Positions 42,142 through 52,153 are shown, counted from the stretch's first letter. The stretch: DNA of 64,000 bases from Pectinatus haikarae (GCF_030813505.1 NZ_JAUSUE010000010.1); one strand, 5' to 3'. The notes: generated by a model from the sequence alone, not told the origin. Numbers and translations: made by a program.

Positions 42142-42579
42142 ATGATAGCAGAGTATCTCAAGGATAATCTTTCTCTTCTGGACAGCGTGAATTCATGGGA
42201 AGAGAGTATAGCCGCCGCCAGTGAAGTATTGGTGAATAAGAAAGTTATCAGTGAATTATATGTGCAGGCTATGATCGATAATGTCAATAAAAATGGTTCT
42301 TATATTGTAATAGTCCCGCAAGTGGCTCTGGCTCATGCCCGACCAGATAACGGTGTGATAAAGACCGGCATATCACTTCTTAAACTGAATAAACCGGTAA
42401 TGTTTCCAGAGGGAAAATCCGTCAATATAGTTGTGGTTCTGGCTGCAAATGAAGAAAAGAATCATTTGGAACTTATGTCAGAATTAGCCGACTTATTTAT
42501 TGACGACAAAAAAATAGAAAATATAATATCGGCAGCTTCAGTTGATTATTTACAGCAATTAATTGAAAAGTCAGACTAA
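42142..42579 (+). CDS. PTS EIIA component, mannitol/fructose class
   Basis: 145 residues, a PTS_EIIA_2 domain. The phosphorylated His is in 'QVALAHARPDNGV' (near His65), and 'VNIVVVLAANEEKNHLELMS' is the usual following strand and helix. It takes phosphate from HPr and gives it to the EIIB part of the next gene product. It is a separate polypeptide, not fused to EIICB. The ribosome binding site gaggtg lies 7 bases before the ATG. Confidence 0.92.
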   Translation: MIAEYLKDNLSLLDSVNSWEESIAAASEVLVNKKVISELYVQAMIDNVNKNGSYIVIVPQVALAHARPDNGVIKTGISLLKLNKPVMFPEGKSVNIVVVLAANEEKNHLELMSELADLFIDDKKIENIISAASVDYLQQLIEKSD

Positions 42580-42645
42580 TTTTCAATTTTTAAATATAAT
42601 TTTCATAATTTTATATAATTGTAGAATATTGAAAGGATGAAACAA

Positions 42646-44070
42646 ATGACAATTAATGTGCGTGCTAAAATACAAGCATTTGGCGGTTTTTTGACGGCAA
42701 TGGTCATTCCCAATATGGGAGCATTCATAGCATGGGGTTTTATTACCGCACTATTTATCCCAACAGGCTGGATTCCCAATGAAGCCTTTGCTAAGCTCGT
42801 AAGTCCCATGGTAAGTTTACTGCTTCCCTTATTGTTATCCTATGCCGGAGGTAAATTAGTTTATGATACAAGAGGAGGCATAGCAGGGACTATTGGTACT
42901 ATCGGACTTATTGTAGGCTCTGATATTCCAATGTTCCTTGGTGCCATGATAATGGGGCCACTTAGTGCTTTTATTATAAAGAAGTTCGATAAATCGATCG
43001 AAAACCGTATTCCTTCAGGCTTTGAAATGCTCATAAACAATTTTTCTCTGGGAATTATCGGCTTTATCCTCTGTCTTCTTGCCAATGCTCTCATCGGTCC
43101 GGTCATTCAAGATGCCAATTATCTTATAAGTACTGTAGTAAAGGCTCTTGTGAGCACGGGGATATTACCCGTCCTTGCTCTAATAAATGAACCTACAAAA
43201 GTATTATTTTTAAATAATGTCATTGACCAAGGGATTTATTATCCGCTCGGCATGCAGGATGCCCTGGCTACAGGCAAGTCGATATATTTTATGGCTGCTT
43301 CCAACCCCGGTGCCGGTTTAGGTCTGCTGCTGGCCTATTCCATATTTGGCAGGGGCAATGCCAAGAGCACAGCGCCCGGTGCAATAATCATCCATTTTTT
43401 TGGCGGAATACATGAAATGTATTTTCCTTTTGTTCTGATGAAGCCGCTTACAATTATTGCGATGATCGCCGGTTCTGCGTGCGGTATATTCACTTTTCAA
43501 ATGTTTGATGCCGGCCTTGTTGCCGGACCAAGTCCAGGATCAATATTTGCTTATTTAGCATTGACTCCGAAGGGGCATTTTATTGGCATCATTGCCGGAG
43601 TTCTTGTGGCAGCCCTGGTAAGTTTTATAATAACTTCTTTTATCTTAAAAATATCCAAAGACAACAATGATGACGAATTGAGTGCCTCTATATTACAAAC
43701 GCAATCCATGAAAAACGAAGGAAAAGACATCCTTTCAAATATCACTGAAACCGGAGCTGCTCAATCTTCACATGCTGTTGATGCTCCGATAAAATTTGTA
43801 GCTTTCGCATGTGATGCGGGAATGGACAGCAGTGCCATGGGTGCGAGTGTGATGAAAAAGAAACTTTTGAAAAACGATATTGATATCCGTGTGGAACATT
43901 TTGCTATTGAAAAGGTTCCCTCTGAAGCAGATGTTGTCATTACACATAAAAATCTGGCCGAACGGGCTAAATTAGCTTTAAAGGATAAAAAAATAGTAGC
44001 CATTGAAAACTATTTGGCAGATCCCAAGATAAGTGAGCTCATTGAAAAAATAAAAGAGCAGCAAAAATGA
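42646..44070 (+). CDS. mtlA: PTS mannitol-type EIICB transporter
   Basis: 474 residues. The EIIC part has about eight helices, with 'FGGFLTAMVIPNMGAFIAWG' at the start and 'IIHFFGGIHEMYFPFVLMKP' with the conserved GGIHE motif. A charged linker (about 340-385) leads into the EIIB domain, whose phosphorylated Cys is in 'AFACDAGMDSSAMGASVMKK'. The lineup is that of MtlA without its EIIA, which is the gene before. The start at 42646 follows aagga with 9 bases between; the ATG at 42637 abuts that site. The substrate may be mannitol or another hexitol. Confidence 0.93.
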   Translation: MTINVRAKIQAFGGFLTAMVIPNMGAFIAWGFITALFIPTGWIPNEAFAKLVSPMVSLLLPLLLSYAGGKLVYDTRGGIAGTIGTIGLIVGSDIPMFLGAMIMGPLSAFIIKKFDKSIENRIPSGFEMLINNFSLGIIGFILCLLANALIGPVIQDANYLISTVVKALVSTGILPVLALINEPTKVLFLNNVIDQGIYYPLGMQDALATGKSIYFMAASNPGAGLGLLLAYSIFGRGNAKSTAPGAIIIHFFGGIHEMYFPFVLMKPLTIIAMIAGSACGIFTFQMFDAGLVAGPSPGSIFAYLALTPKGHFIGIIAGVLVAALVSFIITSFILKISKDNNDDELSASILQTQSMKNEGKDILSNITETGAAQSSHAVDAPIKFVAFACDAGMDSSAMGASVMKKKLLKNDIDIRVEHFAIEKVPSEADVVITHKNLAERAKLALKDKKIVAIENYLADPKISELIEKIKEQQK

Positions 44071-44098
44071 TTTTTATAATTTAAAACGGAGGAATATT

Positions 44099-45244
44099 AT
44101 GTTAGCCCTGCATTTTGGTGCCGGAAATATTGGACGCGGCTTTATCGGTCAGCTGCTGTCAGCTTCAAATTATGAAGTATGTTTCATTGATGTCAATCAG
44201 TCTGTTATTGATGATATTAACTCACTGAAGCAATATCATATCGAAATAGTCGGCGATGTTCCAGAACGCATTCTTATCCAAAATATATCAGCATTAAACA
44301 GCAGCGACACCGAAGCCATCACTGACAATCTCTTACATGCCGATATCATAACTACTGCACTCGGCCCCACCGCATTAAAATTTATTGCTCCCGTCATCTC
44401 TGCCGGATTATCAAAAAGGATCTCCCAAGACTGTCCTCCTATCAACATCATAGCCTGCGAAAACATGCAAGGAGCCAGTTCTATTTTACGGGAGCTTGTA
44501 TGCGATCATTTATCTTCAAAGGATCTTCAGCAGCTTTCTAAATACGCCGGATTTCCTGATGCAGCGGTTGACAGAATAGTGCCATTGCAAAAAAACTCTG
44601 AAAAATTGCTGGTGCAAACCGAACGATTTTTTGAATGGGATGTTGATGAAACCGGTATAGCAGGAAATAAGCCACCCGTTAATGGCATAACTTATGTAAA
44701 AAACCTACAAGCATATATTGAGCGAAAACTTTTCGCAGTTAATGCCACTCACGCTGCAATTGCTTATTTAGGCTATATTCAAAACATAAATTATATAAAT
44801 CAGGCGATCAACAATGATAATATTAGCAGTATCGTTAAATGCCTGTTAAAAGAAGCCGGTTTTCTTTTAAACAAAAAATATGATTTTTCCATAAATGAAT
44901 TTAACGCTTATTCCCAAAGAATTTTACAGCGATTTTCCAGTAAATATATTGCAGATGATGTTACACGAGTGGGCAGATCACCCATTCGTAAATTAGGCGT
45001 AAACGATCGTTTGATCGCTCCAGCTATACAATTGGCCGACCTAGGCATTATTTCAGATGGATACTCGGCAGCAATTGCGGCTGCATTTTGCTTTGATTAT
45101 AAAAATGATACCGAAGCTGTTGCCCTACAGGTTCACATCAAAAAGAACGGTCTCGCCAGTGCTTTATTTCATTACAGCAGGATAAATCCCCAGACAGAGC
45201 TGGGAAAGGTTATCTTGCATAAATATAACCTTCTGCAAAAATAA
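44099..45244 (+). CDS. mtlD: mannitol-1-phosphate 5-dehydrogenase
   Basis: 381 residues, close to MtlD throughout. 'ALHFGAGNIGRGFIGQLL' (3-20) is the NAD-binding loop and 'INIIACENMQGAS', 'AAVDRIVP', 'ERKLFAVNATHAAIAYLG' (catalytic Lys and His region) and 'VGRSPIRKLGVNDRLIAPA' follow E. coli MtlD. It oxidises mannitol 1-phosphate to fructose 6-phosphate with NAD. The ribosome binding site acggagg lies 7 bases before the ATG. It is the last gene of the operon and a terminator follows. Confidence 0.94.
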   Translation: MLALHFGAGNIGRGFIGQLLSASNYEVCFIDVNQSVIDDINSLKQYHIEIVGDVPERILIQNISALNSSDTEAITDNLLHADIITTALGPTALKFIAPVISAGLSKRISQDCPPINIIACENMQGASSILRELVCDHLSSKDLQQLSKYAGFPDAAVDRIVPLQKNSEKLLVQTERFFEWDVDETGIAGNKPPVNGITYVKNLQAYIERKLFAVNATHAAIAYLGYIQNINYINQAINNDNISSIVKCLLKEAGFLLNKKYDFSINEFNAYSQRILQRFSSKYIADDVTRVGRSPIRKLGVNDRLIAPAIQLADLGIISDGYSAAIAAAFCFDYKNDTEAVALQVHIKKNGLASALFHYSRINPQTELGKVILHKYNLLQK

Positions 45245-45267
45245 GCTTTTCCTATTATTGCCAATTT

Positions 45268-45335
45268 AAAACACGCTCTTTGGTCTGACATGTAATTAAA
45301 CTTTTACAGTCTATCCGAAGGAGCGTGTTTTTTTG
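45268..45335 (+). terminator. terminator after the PTS operon
   Basis: AAACACGCTC (45269-45278) pairs with GAGCGTGTTT (45321-45330) across a long loop of about 40 bases, and a T run follows. It lies between convergent genes and could serve both. Confidence 0.72.
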
Positions 45336-45350
45336 TTTGAAATAAAATTT

Positions 45351-48300
45351 TTATTTAAGCGGCACTATCTCACCGCTATGAAAAAGATATAGATATTTTT
45401 CTTTAACAGGCTTTGTTAGAATGGCCTCGACAGCTTCACTGTATAATTTTATCTGCATTTTATATTTCACAGCGGCCTCATCGCCCGAACAATTATCTGT
45501 CTTATAATCCACCAGCACCAATCCGTCAGATTCAGTGAAAAGCAGATCTATCACACCTTGTGTAAATATACGGTTTTCCGGCTGTGCATCGGCATAAAAT
45601 CTCTGTGCTTCCAGCATACGGGAAAACTGCATTTCTCTCCGTACAAGAGGAGATTTCAACAGTCGTCTGCCCACAGAAGAGCAAAAAAACTTTTGTACGG
45701 ACTGCCTGTTTACCCGTTTGATCTGTTCGCGTTCAATAATTTCTCTTTCTGCCATTTCCTCCAACTGTATTTGTATGCCCTTATCTGTCAAATCTTTTTT
45801 AAGATCCAAATGCTGCATGACACTGTGCATCAATGTACCGTATTCTATACCTGTCATCGCTGTTTTTTCCTGCAGGAAACGCGGTCTTGCATATTCGTCG
45901 GCAGAAAATATATTTTCCGTATCCGGTTCGGGTTCAAAGCGGCGTTTTATTTCTGTCACTGACAGCTTAGACGGCAGCTGCACTCCGGCAGCTTTAGAGT
46001 ACTGCCAATTCAGTCGCTCTTCTACCCAAGCTTTGGCTGCTGTGCCGCTAAGCGGCTGATGTGTCCGTATTTTTTCGAATACCTCCGGCAGCGCGGTGTT
46101 TTTTTCTTTTGGAGCTGCCACCGTATTATTCCTTATTTCGATCTTCCATTCTGAATTTCCATACGGCAGGGGACTAGTTTCCGTCCTGCTGCTATCACAA
46201 AGTTCGTAAAGGGCGGTTCCGTCCGCATGCCTTGCCAGTGCAGGGCAGAGCCAATCAAGATAAGTTCCCGCATTTAATATTTGATAAACCGGCAGTGTTG
46301 TCTTGACAGCTTCTCCCGCCGCCTGACACCACACCGCTGCTTTTTTAGCCAAACTGCTGACAGTTCCTGTCAATATCAGCTTTTCTCTGGCTCTTGTCAT
46401 TCCCACATAAAGGACACGAAGTTCCTCCGCCTTGCTTTCTTTCACTGTCTGCCTTGCGATAGCCTGTCTGGCAACAGTCGGATAACGTACATTGTATTGC
46501 AGATCATATACATACGGCCCCAAACCATATTTTTTATGAATAAGCAGCACTTGTCTGCTGTCCACCAGATTTATTCTTTTTCCCATATCGGCAATTATCA
46601 CTACCGGAAATTCCAATCCTTTACTTTTGTGGATGGTCATTATTCTCACCACATCTTCATTTTCACCCAATGTTCTGGCTACAGATAAATCATTGCCGCT
46701 CTTTTGCATTTTCCCCACAAATAACAAAAACCGGAATAAGCCGCGGTAATCAGTTTCTTCATACGCGGCAGCTCTGTCGTACAACATGCGCAGATTCGCC
46801 TGCCGCAGTACTCCGCCCGGCATTGCTCCACAGTAGTCATAATATCCCGTTTCATCATAGAGCTGCCATATCAATTCGGGAACGCTTAATTGTTTTGCCA
46901 CAGTGCGCCAGCGGTTTAAGTTCTGTAAAAACTCCGCTGCTTTATCTTTGAGAGTGCCAGCAACGTCTTTATGCGGTTCTCCCGTTTTTAGCAGCGCATC
47001 AAACAATTCTCCCTCTGTATCGTTGAGCCGTATCTGTGCTAATTCCTCTGTACTGAAGTTCACTATCGGTGAATGAAGGACGGCCGCAAGCGGTATGTCC
47101 TGCCGCGGATTATCAATGATCTGCAGTAAGGCCAGCATCACTCTTATTTCTGTTTCGGCAAAATATCCGCTGCTCAAAGCCGCATAAGCCGGTATATTAT
47201 TGCTGCGTAATGCATCAAGAATTAAATCAGCCTTGCCGGCAGCCGAGCGCATCAGGATAACTATATCCCGGTATGTCAGCGGTCTGTACCTGCCGCTTTG
47301 TTTGTCAAAAACTTTTTGACTGCCTTCCATCAATTTTTTTATCCTTTTGGCAATGCAGTCAGCCTCGATCGAAAAACCCGAAAGTTCTTCTGTGCCTTCC
47401 TCTCCCTCCCGCGCATCGTCCGGCGCATCATTTTCCTGCGTATTATCCTTGTCCAGCAAAATCAGTTCTACTGTATCATCCAACGTGTCTTTTTGCTGCG
47501 GATAAGCCAAGCCGCAAACCAGAGCCTCATTGCCGCTATAATTCACTTCAGCTGTTTTTTCCGTCATCGTCTGGGAAAAAATAAAATTAACTGCCTGCAG
47601 AATATTTTCCCGACTGCGAAAGTTTTTGGAAAGGTCTATGCGTTTGCACTGTTCCGGCAGGAGAGGATACGTTCGGTATTTTTCCATAAACAGTTCCGGT
47701 TCAGCCAATCTGAAACGATAAATACTCTGCTTTACATCGCCTACCAAAAATTTACTTGTTTTTGCTCCGGCGATGAGTGAGATGATGGCTTCCTGCACAC
47801 CGTTTGTATCCTGATATTCGTCAACCATTACTTCTTTATATTTGCCATTCATTTCTGCGGCGGCCTCTGTGGGGATAAGCTTCTGCACCGTCGATCTTTC
47901 ATCTGCCAGAATCCGCAGAGCAAAATGTTCCAAATCGTTAAAATCGGCTATTACTCTTTCATGCTTTGCTTTGCCGAAGGCACATAGGAACTGCTCTGTC
48001 AGCCCGCATATAAACTGCATATTCTCTTTCTGGATATGCAGATCAAGAAAAAGTTTTTTAGGCGGCATTTGGAAAAAATCGCTCACGATGCTCCCTATTA
48101 CATCTTTCTCTCTTTGACGGGCGCTTTTTAAATATTCCTTAAAGGATTCCGGCATATCGGACGGCAGCCGCATAACAGCAAAATGCAAGCCTTCCATTAC
48201 AGCATACAGGGTTTCCCACCCCGCTAATAATCCGTCACTTATATCACTGAGCATAGAAAGATCACTTTGTATTGCTTTCACCTCACAGCCGCACTGTGAA

Positions 48301-49022
48301 GCGGCTTTTTCCATGGAAGAGTTTATGACCATACACTCATCAAGTACCAGCTCAAGTTCTGTTTTTAATATTTTTGCCCACTTTGTATCATCAATGCCGC
48401 CATTTTCCGGTGAATACAGATACTCCGGCAGCTGTTTGAGCCATTGCTCCGGAAAAGGCTGGCTCATTGCATATTCATAAAGAGATATAATTATTTCATA
48501 TACGGCAGCATCACCTCGTTCATTGCCGTATGAATCGGCAAAATGCAAAAACAGTTCATTATTTTCATTCTCATACTGCTGTTCAATCAGTTCAGACAAC
48601 ACATCCTGTTTCAGTAGATTTATTTCCTGCTCTCCCGCAAGACGGAATTTAGGATCAATATCTATCTCATGAAAATAATGCCGAATGATTCCCTGGCAAA
48701 AAGAATGCAGCGTTGATATAGAGGCCGCATTCATGAGAACCAGCTGCCGTTCGAGCTTTTTCATCATAGTGCCCGCTCCCATTTCAGCAGCTGCGGTCAA
48801 TTGTTCTTCCAAACGCCGTCCGATGCGTTCGCGCATTTCAGCAGCCGCTGCATTGGTAAAAGTTACGATCAAAATTTCGTTTATATCCACATTGTCGTCA
48901 AGTACCAGCCGAATAGTTCTTTCGACCAATACTGCCGTTTTTCCTGATCCGGCGGCTGCCGCCACAAGAATATTTTTTCCTCTCGTGCTTATAGCCTCTT
49001 CCTGTTCCCGAGTCCAAGCCAT
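45351..49022 (-). CDS. addA: ATP-dependent helicase/nuclease subunit A (AddA)
   Basis: 1223 residues. A UvrD-like SF1A helicase core has Walker A 'AAAAGSGKTAVLVER' (17-31), motif II 'VDEYQDTN' (near 393), motif III 'VGDVKQSIYRFR' and motif VI 'VLYVGMTRAREKLIL'. The C-terminal RecB-type nuclease domain holds 'GVIDLLF' and 'VLVDYKTDN' (near 1160-1190). AddA pairs with AddB for double-strand-break repair. Here no addB lies upstream: the preceding 215 bases lead to a divergent gene, which is unusual. The start follows gagaggc with 7 bases between. Confidence 0.95.
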   Translation of the reverse strand: MAWTREQEEAISTRGKNILVAAAAGSGKTAVLVERTIRLVLDDNVDINEILIVTFTNAAAAEMRERIGRRLEEQLTAAAEMGAGTMMKKLERQLVLMNAASISTLHSFCQGIIRHYFHEIDIDPKFRLAGEQEINLLKQDVLSELIEQQYENENNELFLHFADSYGNERGDAAVYEIIISLYEYAMSQPFPEQWLKQLPEYLYSPENGGIDDTKWAKILKTELELVLDECMVINSSMEKAASQCGCEVKAIQSDLSMLSDISDGLLAGWETLYAVMEGLHFAVMRLPSDMPESFKEYLKSARQREKDVIGSIVSDFFQMPPKKLFLDLHIQKENMQFICGLTEQFLCAFGKAKHERVIADFNDLEHFALRILADERSTVQKLIPTEAAAEMNGKYKEVMVDEYQDTNGVQEAIISLIAGAKTSKFLVGDVKQSIYRFRLAEPELFMEKYRTYPLLPEQCKRIDLSKNFRSRENILQAVNFIFSQTMTEKTAEVNYSGNEALVCGLAYPQQKDTLDDTVELILLDKDNTQENDAPDDAREGEEGTEELSGFSIEADCIAKRIKKLMEGSQKVFDKQSGRYRPLTYRDIVILMRSAAGKADLILDALRSNNIPAYAALSSGYFAETEIRVMLALLQIIDNPRQDIPLAAVLHSPIVNFSTEELAQIRLNDTEGELFDALLKTGEPHKDVAGTLKDKAAEFLQNLNRWRTVAKQLSVPELIWQLYDETGYYDYCGAMPGGVLRQANLRMLYDRAAAYEETDYRGLFRFLLFVGKMQKSGNDLSVARTLGENEDVVRIMTIHKSKGLEFPVVIIADMGKRINLVDSRQVLLIHKKYGLGPYVYDLQYNVRYPTVARQAIARQTVKESKAEELRVLYVGMTRAREKLILTGTVSSLAKKAAVWCQAAGEAVKTTLPVYQILNAGTYLDWLCPALARHADGTALYELCDSSRTETSPLPYGNSEWKIEIRNNTVAAPKEKNTALPEVFEKIRTHQPLSGTAAKAWVEERLNWQYSKAAGVQLPSKLSVTEIKRRFEPEPDTENIFSADEYARPRFLQEKTAMTGIEYGTLMHSVMQHLDLKKDLTDKGIQIQLEEMAEREIIEREQIKRVNRQSVQKFFCSSVGRRLLKSPLVRREMQFSRMLEAQRFYADAQPENRIFTQGVIDLLFTESDGLVLVDYKTDNCSGDEAAVKYKMQIKLYSEAVEAILTKPVKEKYLYLFHSGEIVPLK

Positions 49023-49237
49023 ATGTTCTGCCTCTCTATTTCTGCGGCTGTTTTGCCGTAATTTTTTAGTCTATCTTTATTTATTATATCATTCGCCTTA
49101 TATTTTGAGAACGCTGCCCTCACCTTGTACCTTTGCCGTATTTTGTATATTTTATCTCGTTCATTGTAAATATTCGCATACTTATATATACTGTCTATAT
49201 ATAGGCAATCTATAATTTTTTAAGGATGGTGATAATA

Positions 49238-50227
49238 TTGAATTTAGCAATAGCAGGTACTGGCGGTATTGTAGCAACATGTCTTGAAGCTTTGACATTT
49301 CTTGATTCAATAAATCTGACAGCTATATGTGCCCGTCCCAAAAGCGAGCCAAAAGCGCACAAATTGGCGGCAAAGTACAAAATTGCTCAGGTTTATACCG
49401 ATTATAACAGCATGCTCCAAAACAATGATATCGATTTTATCTATATTGGCATAGTCAACAGTATGCATTTCGAATATGCAAAGCTCGCTCTTCTTGCCGG
49501 AAAAAACGTTATTTGTGAGAAACCGGTTGCCTCTCATATTGAGGAGTTCAATGAATTGATGGCAATTGCTGAGAAAAACCATCTGTTCTTTTTTGAAGCT
49601 ATAACACTCCTTTATTCGCCAAACTACGATTTTATCCGCCGCCATCTGACCTCCATCGGACGTTTACGCATGGTTCAATCCAACTATTTTCAATACTCCA
49701 GCCGCTATGACAATTTTTTACAGGGAATTGTCATGCCTGCCTTTGATCCTGCACTTTCAGGAGGCTGCCTGTATGATCTCAATGTTTACAATCTGCATTT
49801 TGTCATCGGTCTTCTCGGCAAACCGCTGAATATGAAATATTATGCCAATATCGCTGCCAATGGAATAGACACTTCCGGTGCCGCGATACTCACTTATGAT
49901 GATACCATCGCTGTCTGCAGTGCCGCCAAGGATGCCGAAGGAATCAGCGGTGTTATTCTTGAGGGAGAAAAAGGTTATATCCATCTGAACAGCGAACCTA
50001 ATATCTGTCGTAATGTGATTTTAAAGACCGCAGACAATATTGAAAATTTTGACGGCGAACAATATCCGAATCGCATGGTAGATGAATTTGCGGCTTTTGC
50101 CGATATTTATGAAAGAAATGATTTTTCCGCCTGTCTGAGACTGCTCAAACACAGTCAAACCGTAATGCATACGCTTACTGCACTGCGCGCTGATGCCGGC
50201 ATAAAATTTGCATCGGACGGCAAATAG
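49238..50227 (+). CDS. Gfo/Idh/MocA-family oxidoreductase
   Basis: 329 residues. The Rossmann start 'LAIAGTGGIVATCLEAL' binds NAD(P), and 'NVICEKPVASHIEEFNELM' with the EKP motif is the catalytic Lys region. The C-terminal half is the usual mixed beta-sheet with 'GGCLYDLNVYNLHFVIGLLG' (catalytic His region). Family members oxidise or reduce sugars, inositols or related compounds; the substrate is unknown. The start chosen is TTG at 49238, where aaggatggtg gives proper spacing; the ATG at 49226 abuts it. It stands alone. Confidence 0.88.
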   Translation: MNLAIAGTGGIVATCLEALTFLDSINLTAICARPKSEPKAHKLAAKYKIAQVYTDYNSMLQNNDIDFIYIGIVNSMHFEYAKLALLAGKNVICEKPVASHIEEFNELMAIAEKNHLFFFEAITLLYSPNYDFIRRHLTSIGRLRMVQSNYFQYSSRYDNFLQGIVMPAFDPALSGGCLYDLNVYNLHFVIGLLGKPLNMKYYANIAANGIDTSGAAILTYDDTIAVCSAAKDAEGISGVILEGEKGYIHLNSEPNICRNVILKTADNIENFDGEQYPNRMVDEFAAFADIYERNDFSACLRLLKHSQTVMHTLTALRADAGIKFASDGK

Positions 50228-50591
50228 CACCGAACCGAAAATTATATACCATTATGAGGAAATAATGGTATAATTATAGACAGAAAAAGCTTGAAGCATA
50301 TCGCTGCCGGTCAAAATTTATATTATTCTTTTGTTTTTGCTTAATATTATTAATGATATTATTAACTTGACTTATAGTTATTCTTGTTATAGAATAATCT
50401 TGATCTTTAAAGATTCAATTTACCATCAATATAGAAAATTTTATTTTCCCGTTTTTTCCCTTTTGAGGAAAGTTTCTAAACAACACATAGTATTGCTGTT
50501 TGTCCCGCAAAATTTATTCTGAAGATGAACTTCAGCTGATTAAGTTTTGTTTTTCACAAACTGTGGAACTACGTAAATAGGAGTGATATTT
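50228..50591. other. intergenic region before accC
   Basis: About 360 bases, AT-rich. A clear hairpin of 11 bp, TATACCATTAT/ATAATGGTATA with a 6-base loop, lies at 50245-50272 just after the oxidoreductase gene, without a T tract. Reading frames here are short and look random. The promoter of accC must lie here. Confidence 0.4.
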
Positions 50592-52067
50592 TTGTTTAAA
50601 CGTATTTTGATTGCCAACCGCGGTGAAATTGCCGTCCGTATTATTCGCGCCTGCAAGGAAATGGGGATTCAGTCTGTTGCCGTCTATTCAGACGAGGATA
50701 AGGATTCCATGCATGTAAAGCTGGCCGATCTGGCCTATAACATTGGTCCTGCCGATGCTTCCCTATCCTACTTGAATTACAATGCATTAATGCAGGCGGC
50801 GCTTGATACAGAGGCTGATGCTATTCATCCCGGCTATGGTTTTTTATCGGAGGACGCTGATTTTGCCGAACGCGTCACTAAAGCGGGCATGACATGGATC
50901 GGTCCTCATTATACTACTATCCGCCAGGTAGGCGACAAAGATATCGCTCGTGCTGCCATGATTCCTTCCGGCATTCCTATGTCAAAAGGCAGTGATCCGC
51001 TTCTCGACGAAGAAGACGCTATCAACAAAGCCAGAGAGGTCGGTTATCCCATCATTTTAAAACCTGTTGCCGGCGGCGGCGGCAAAGGCATGATAGTCGC
51101 CAACAGTGAAGATGATCTGAAAAAAATATTGCATATAACCGATCTTCAGAATATAAAGTATTATTACGAGCACTATATAGAACATTCACGCCATATAGAA
51201 GTGCAGATCGTAGCCGATAATTACGGTACTGTCCTGCAGCTTGGCGAAAGAGAATGTTCGCTGCAGCGCCGTAATCAGAAGCTGCTGGAGGAGTCGCCTT
51301 CCGTGGCTCTTACGCCTGATATGAGAAAACGGGTGGGTGATCTTGCTATTAAGGCAGCCAAAAGTGTTCATTACAGCAATATCGGCACTGTTGAGTTTTT
51401 ACTCAACCTGCGTGATAACGATTTTTATTTTATGGAAATCAATCCGCGTATACAGGTAGAACATGCTATAACGGAAGCGGTAACAGGCATTGACCTCGTT
51501 AAAACACAGATCCGTATAGCCGCGGATGAACCGCTTACCATAAGTCAGGAAGATATAAAGTTCACCGGTCATGCCATAGAATGCCGTATAAATGCCGAAG
51601 ATCCCGACAATAATTTCCTTCCCTCCCCGGGAAAAGTTGATTTCTTCATTGAACCCGGCGGTCCCAGAGTACGTGTTGACAGCGGTGTCTGTGCCGGTCT
51701 GAGTATATCGCCCTTTTATGATTCGATGATCGCCAAAATCATAGTTCACGGCCATACCCGCGGTGATGCCATAAAAATTATGCAGCGTGCACTTGATGAA
51801 TTTACTGTTGAAGGCATCAAAACTACCATCCCTCTTCATAAGAAAATTCTGCGGGATGATTATTTCCGCACCGGCAATATCGACACTAGTTTTATAAAAG
51901 ATCATTTTTCCAGATACCATTATACAATGTCAGGCACTGCAGCTGCCACTATGAAGAATGCCGCCGTTTTGCCAAACGGTCAGGATCAGGAAGCCACAAA
52001 ATGGTCACAGGAAAAAGTGGACGATGACATGCGCGTAGCCATACGCTCCGGTTTGTATTATATGTAA
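50592..52067 (+). CDS. accC: acetyl-CoA (or related) carboxylase, biotin carboxylase subunit
   Basis: 491 residues. 'FKRILIANRGEIAVRIIRAC' at the start, the ATP-grasp loop 'ILKPVAGGGGKGMIVANSED', the biotin carboxylase 'RECSLQRRNQKLLEESPS' and 'MEINPRIQVEHAITEAVTGI' are all classical. A C-terminal extension of about 45 residues follows the usual end and ends 'VAIRSGLYYM'. The biotin carrier (AccB) and carboxyltransferase genes are not adjacent, so partners are unknown; an anaplerotic carboxylase or decarboxylase-type subunit is possible. The start is TTG at 50592 behind taggag; the GTG at 50583 lies inside that site. Confidence 0.92.
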   Translation: MFKRILIANRGEIAVRIIRACKEMGIQSVAVYSDEDKDSMHVKLADLAYNIGPADASLSYLNYNALMQAALDTEADAIHPGYGFLSEDADFAERVTKAGMTWIGPHYTTIRQVGDKDIARAAMIPSGIPMSKGSDPLLDEEDAINKAREVGYPIILKPVAGGGGKGMIVANSEDDLKKILHITDLQNIKYYYEHYIEHSRHIEVQIVADNYGTVLQLGERECSLQRRNQKLLEESPSVALTPDMRKRVGDLAIKAAKSVHYSNIGTVEFLLNLRDNDFYFMEINPRIQVEHAITEAVTGIDLVKTQIRIAADEPLTISQEDIKFTGHAIECRINAEDPDNNFLPSPGKVDFFIEPGGPRVRVDSGVCAGLSISPFYDSMIAKIIVHGHTRGDAIKIMQRALDEFTVEGIKTTIPLHKKILRDDYFRTGNIDTSFIKDHFSRYHYTMSGTAAATMKNAAVLPNGQDQEATKWSQEKVDDDMRVAIRSGLYYM

Positions 52068-52068
52068 C

Positions 52069-52153
52069 AAAAATCCCATGGTCATGAAGTGCCCCCGTAG
52101 GTTAGATTTTTTGATCTAACTTATGGGGCGGTTCATCAAACCATGGGATTTTT
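52069..52153. terminator. nested double-hairpin terminator between convergent genes
   Basis: Outer arms AAAAATCCCATGG (52069-52081) and CCATGGGATTTTT (52141-52153) enclose an inner stem GTTAGAT/ATCTAAC flanked by GCCCC/GGGGC (about 52091-52129). A and T runs flank the outer arms, so the structure can end both accC (+) and the kinase gene (-). Confidence 0.82.

Noticed and set aside
50331..50522. 63-codon frame in the gap before accC
   Set aside because: No ribosome binding site, AT-driven composition (many Ile, Tyr, Phe) and no resemblance to any family; read as chance.
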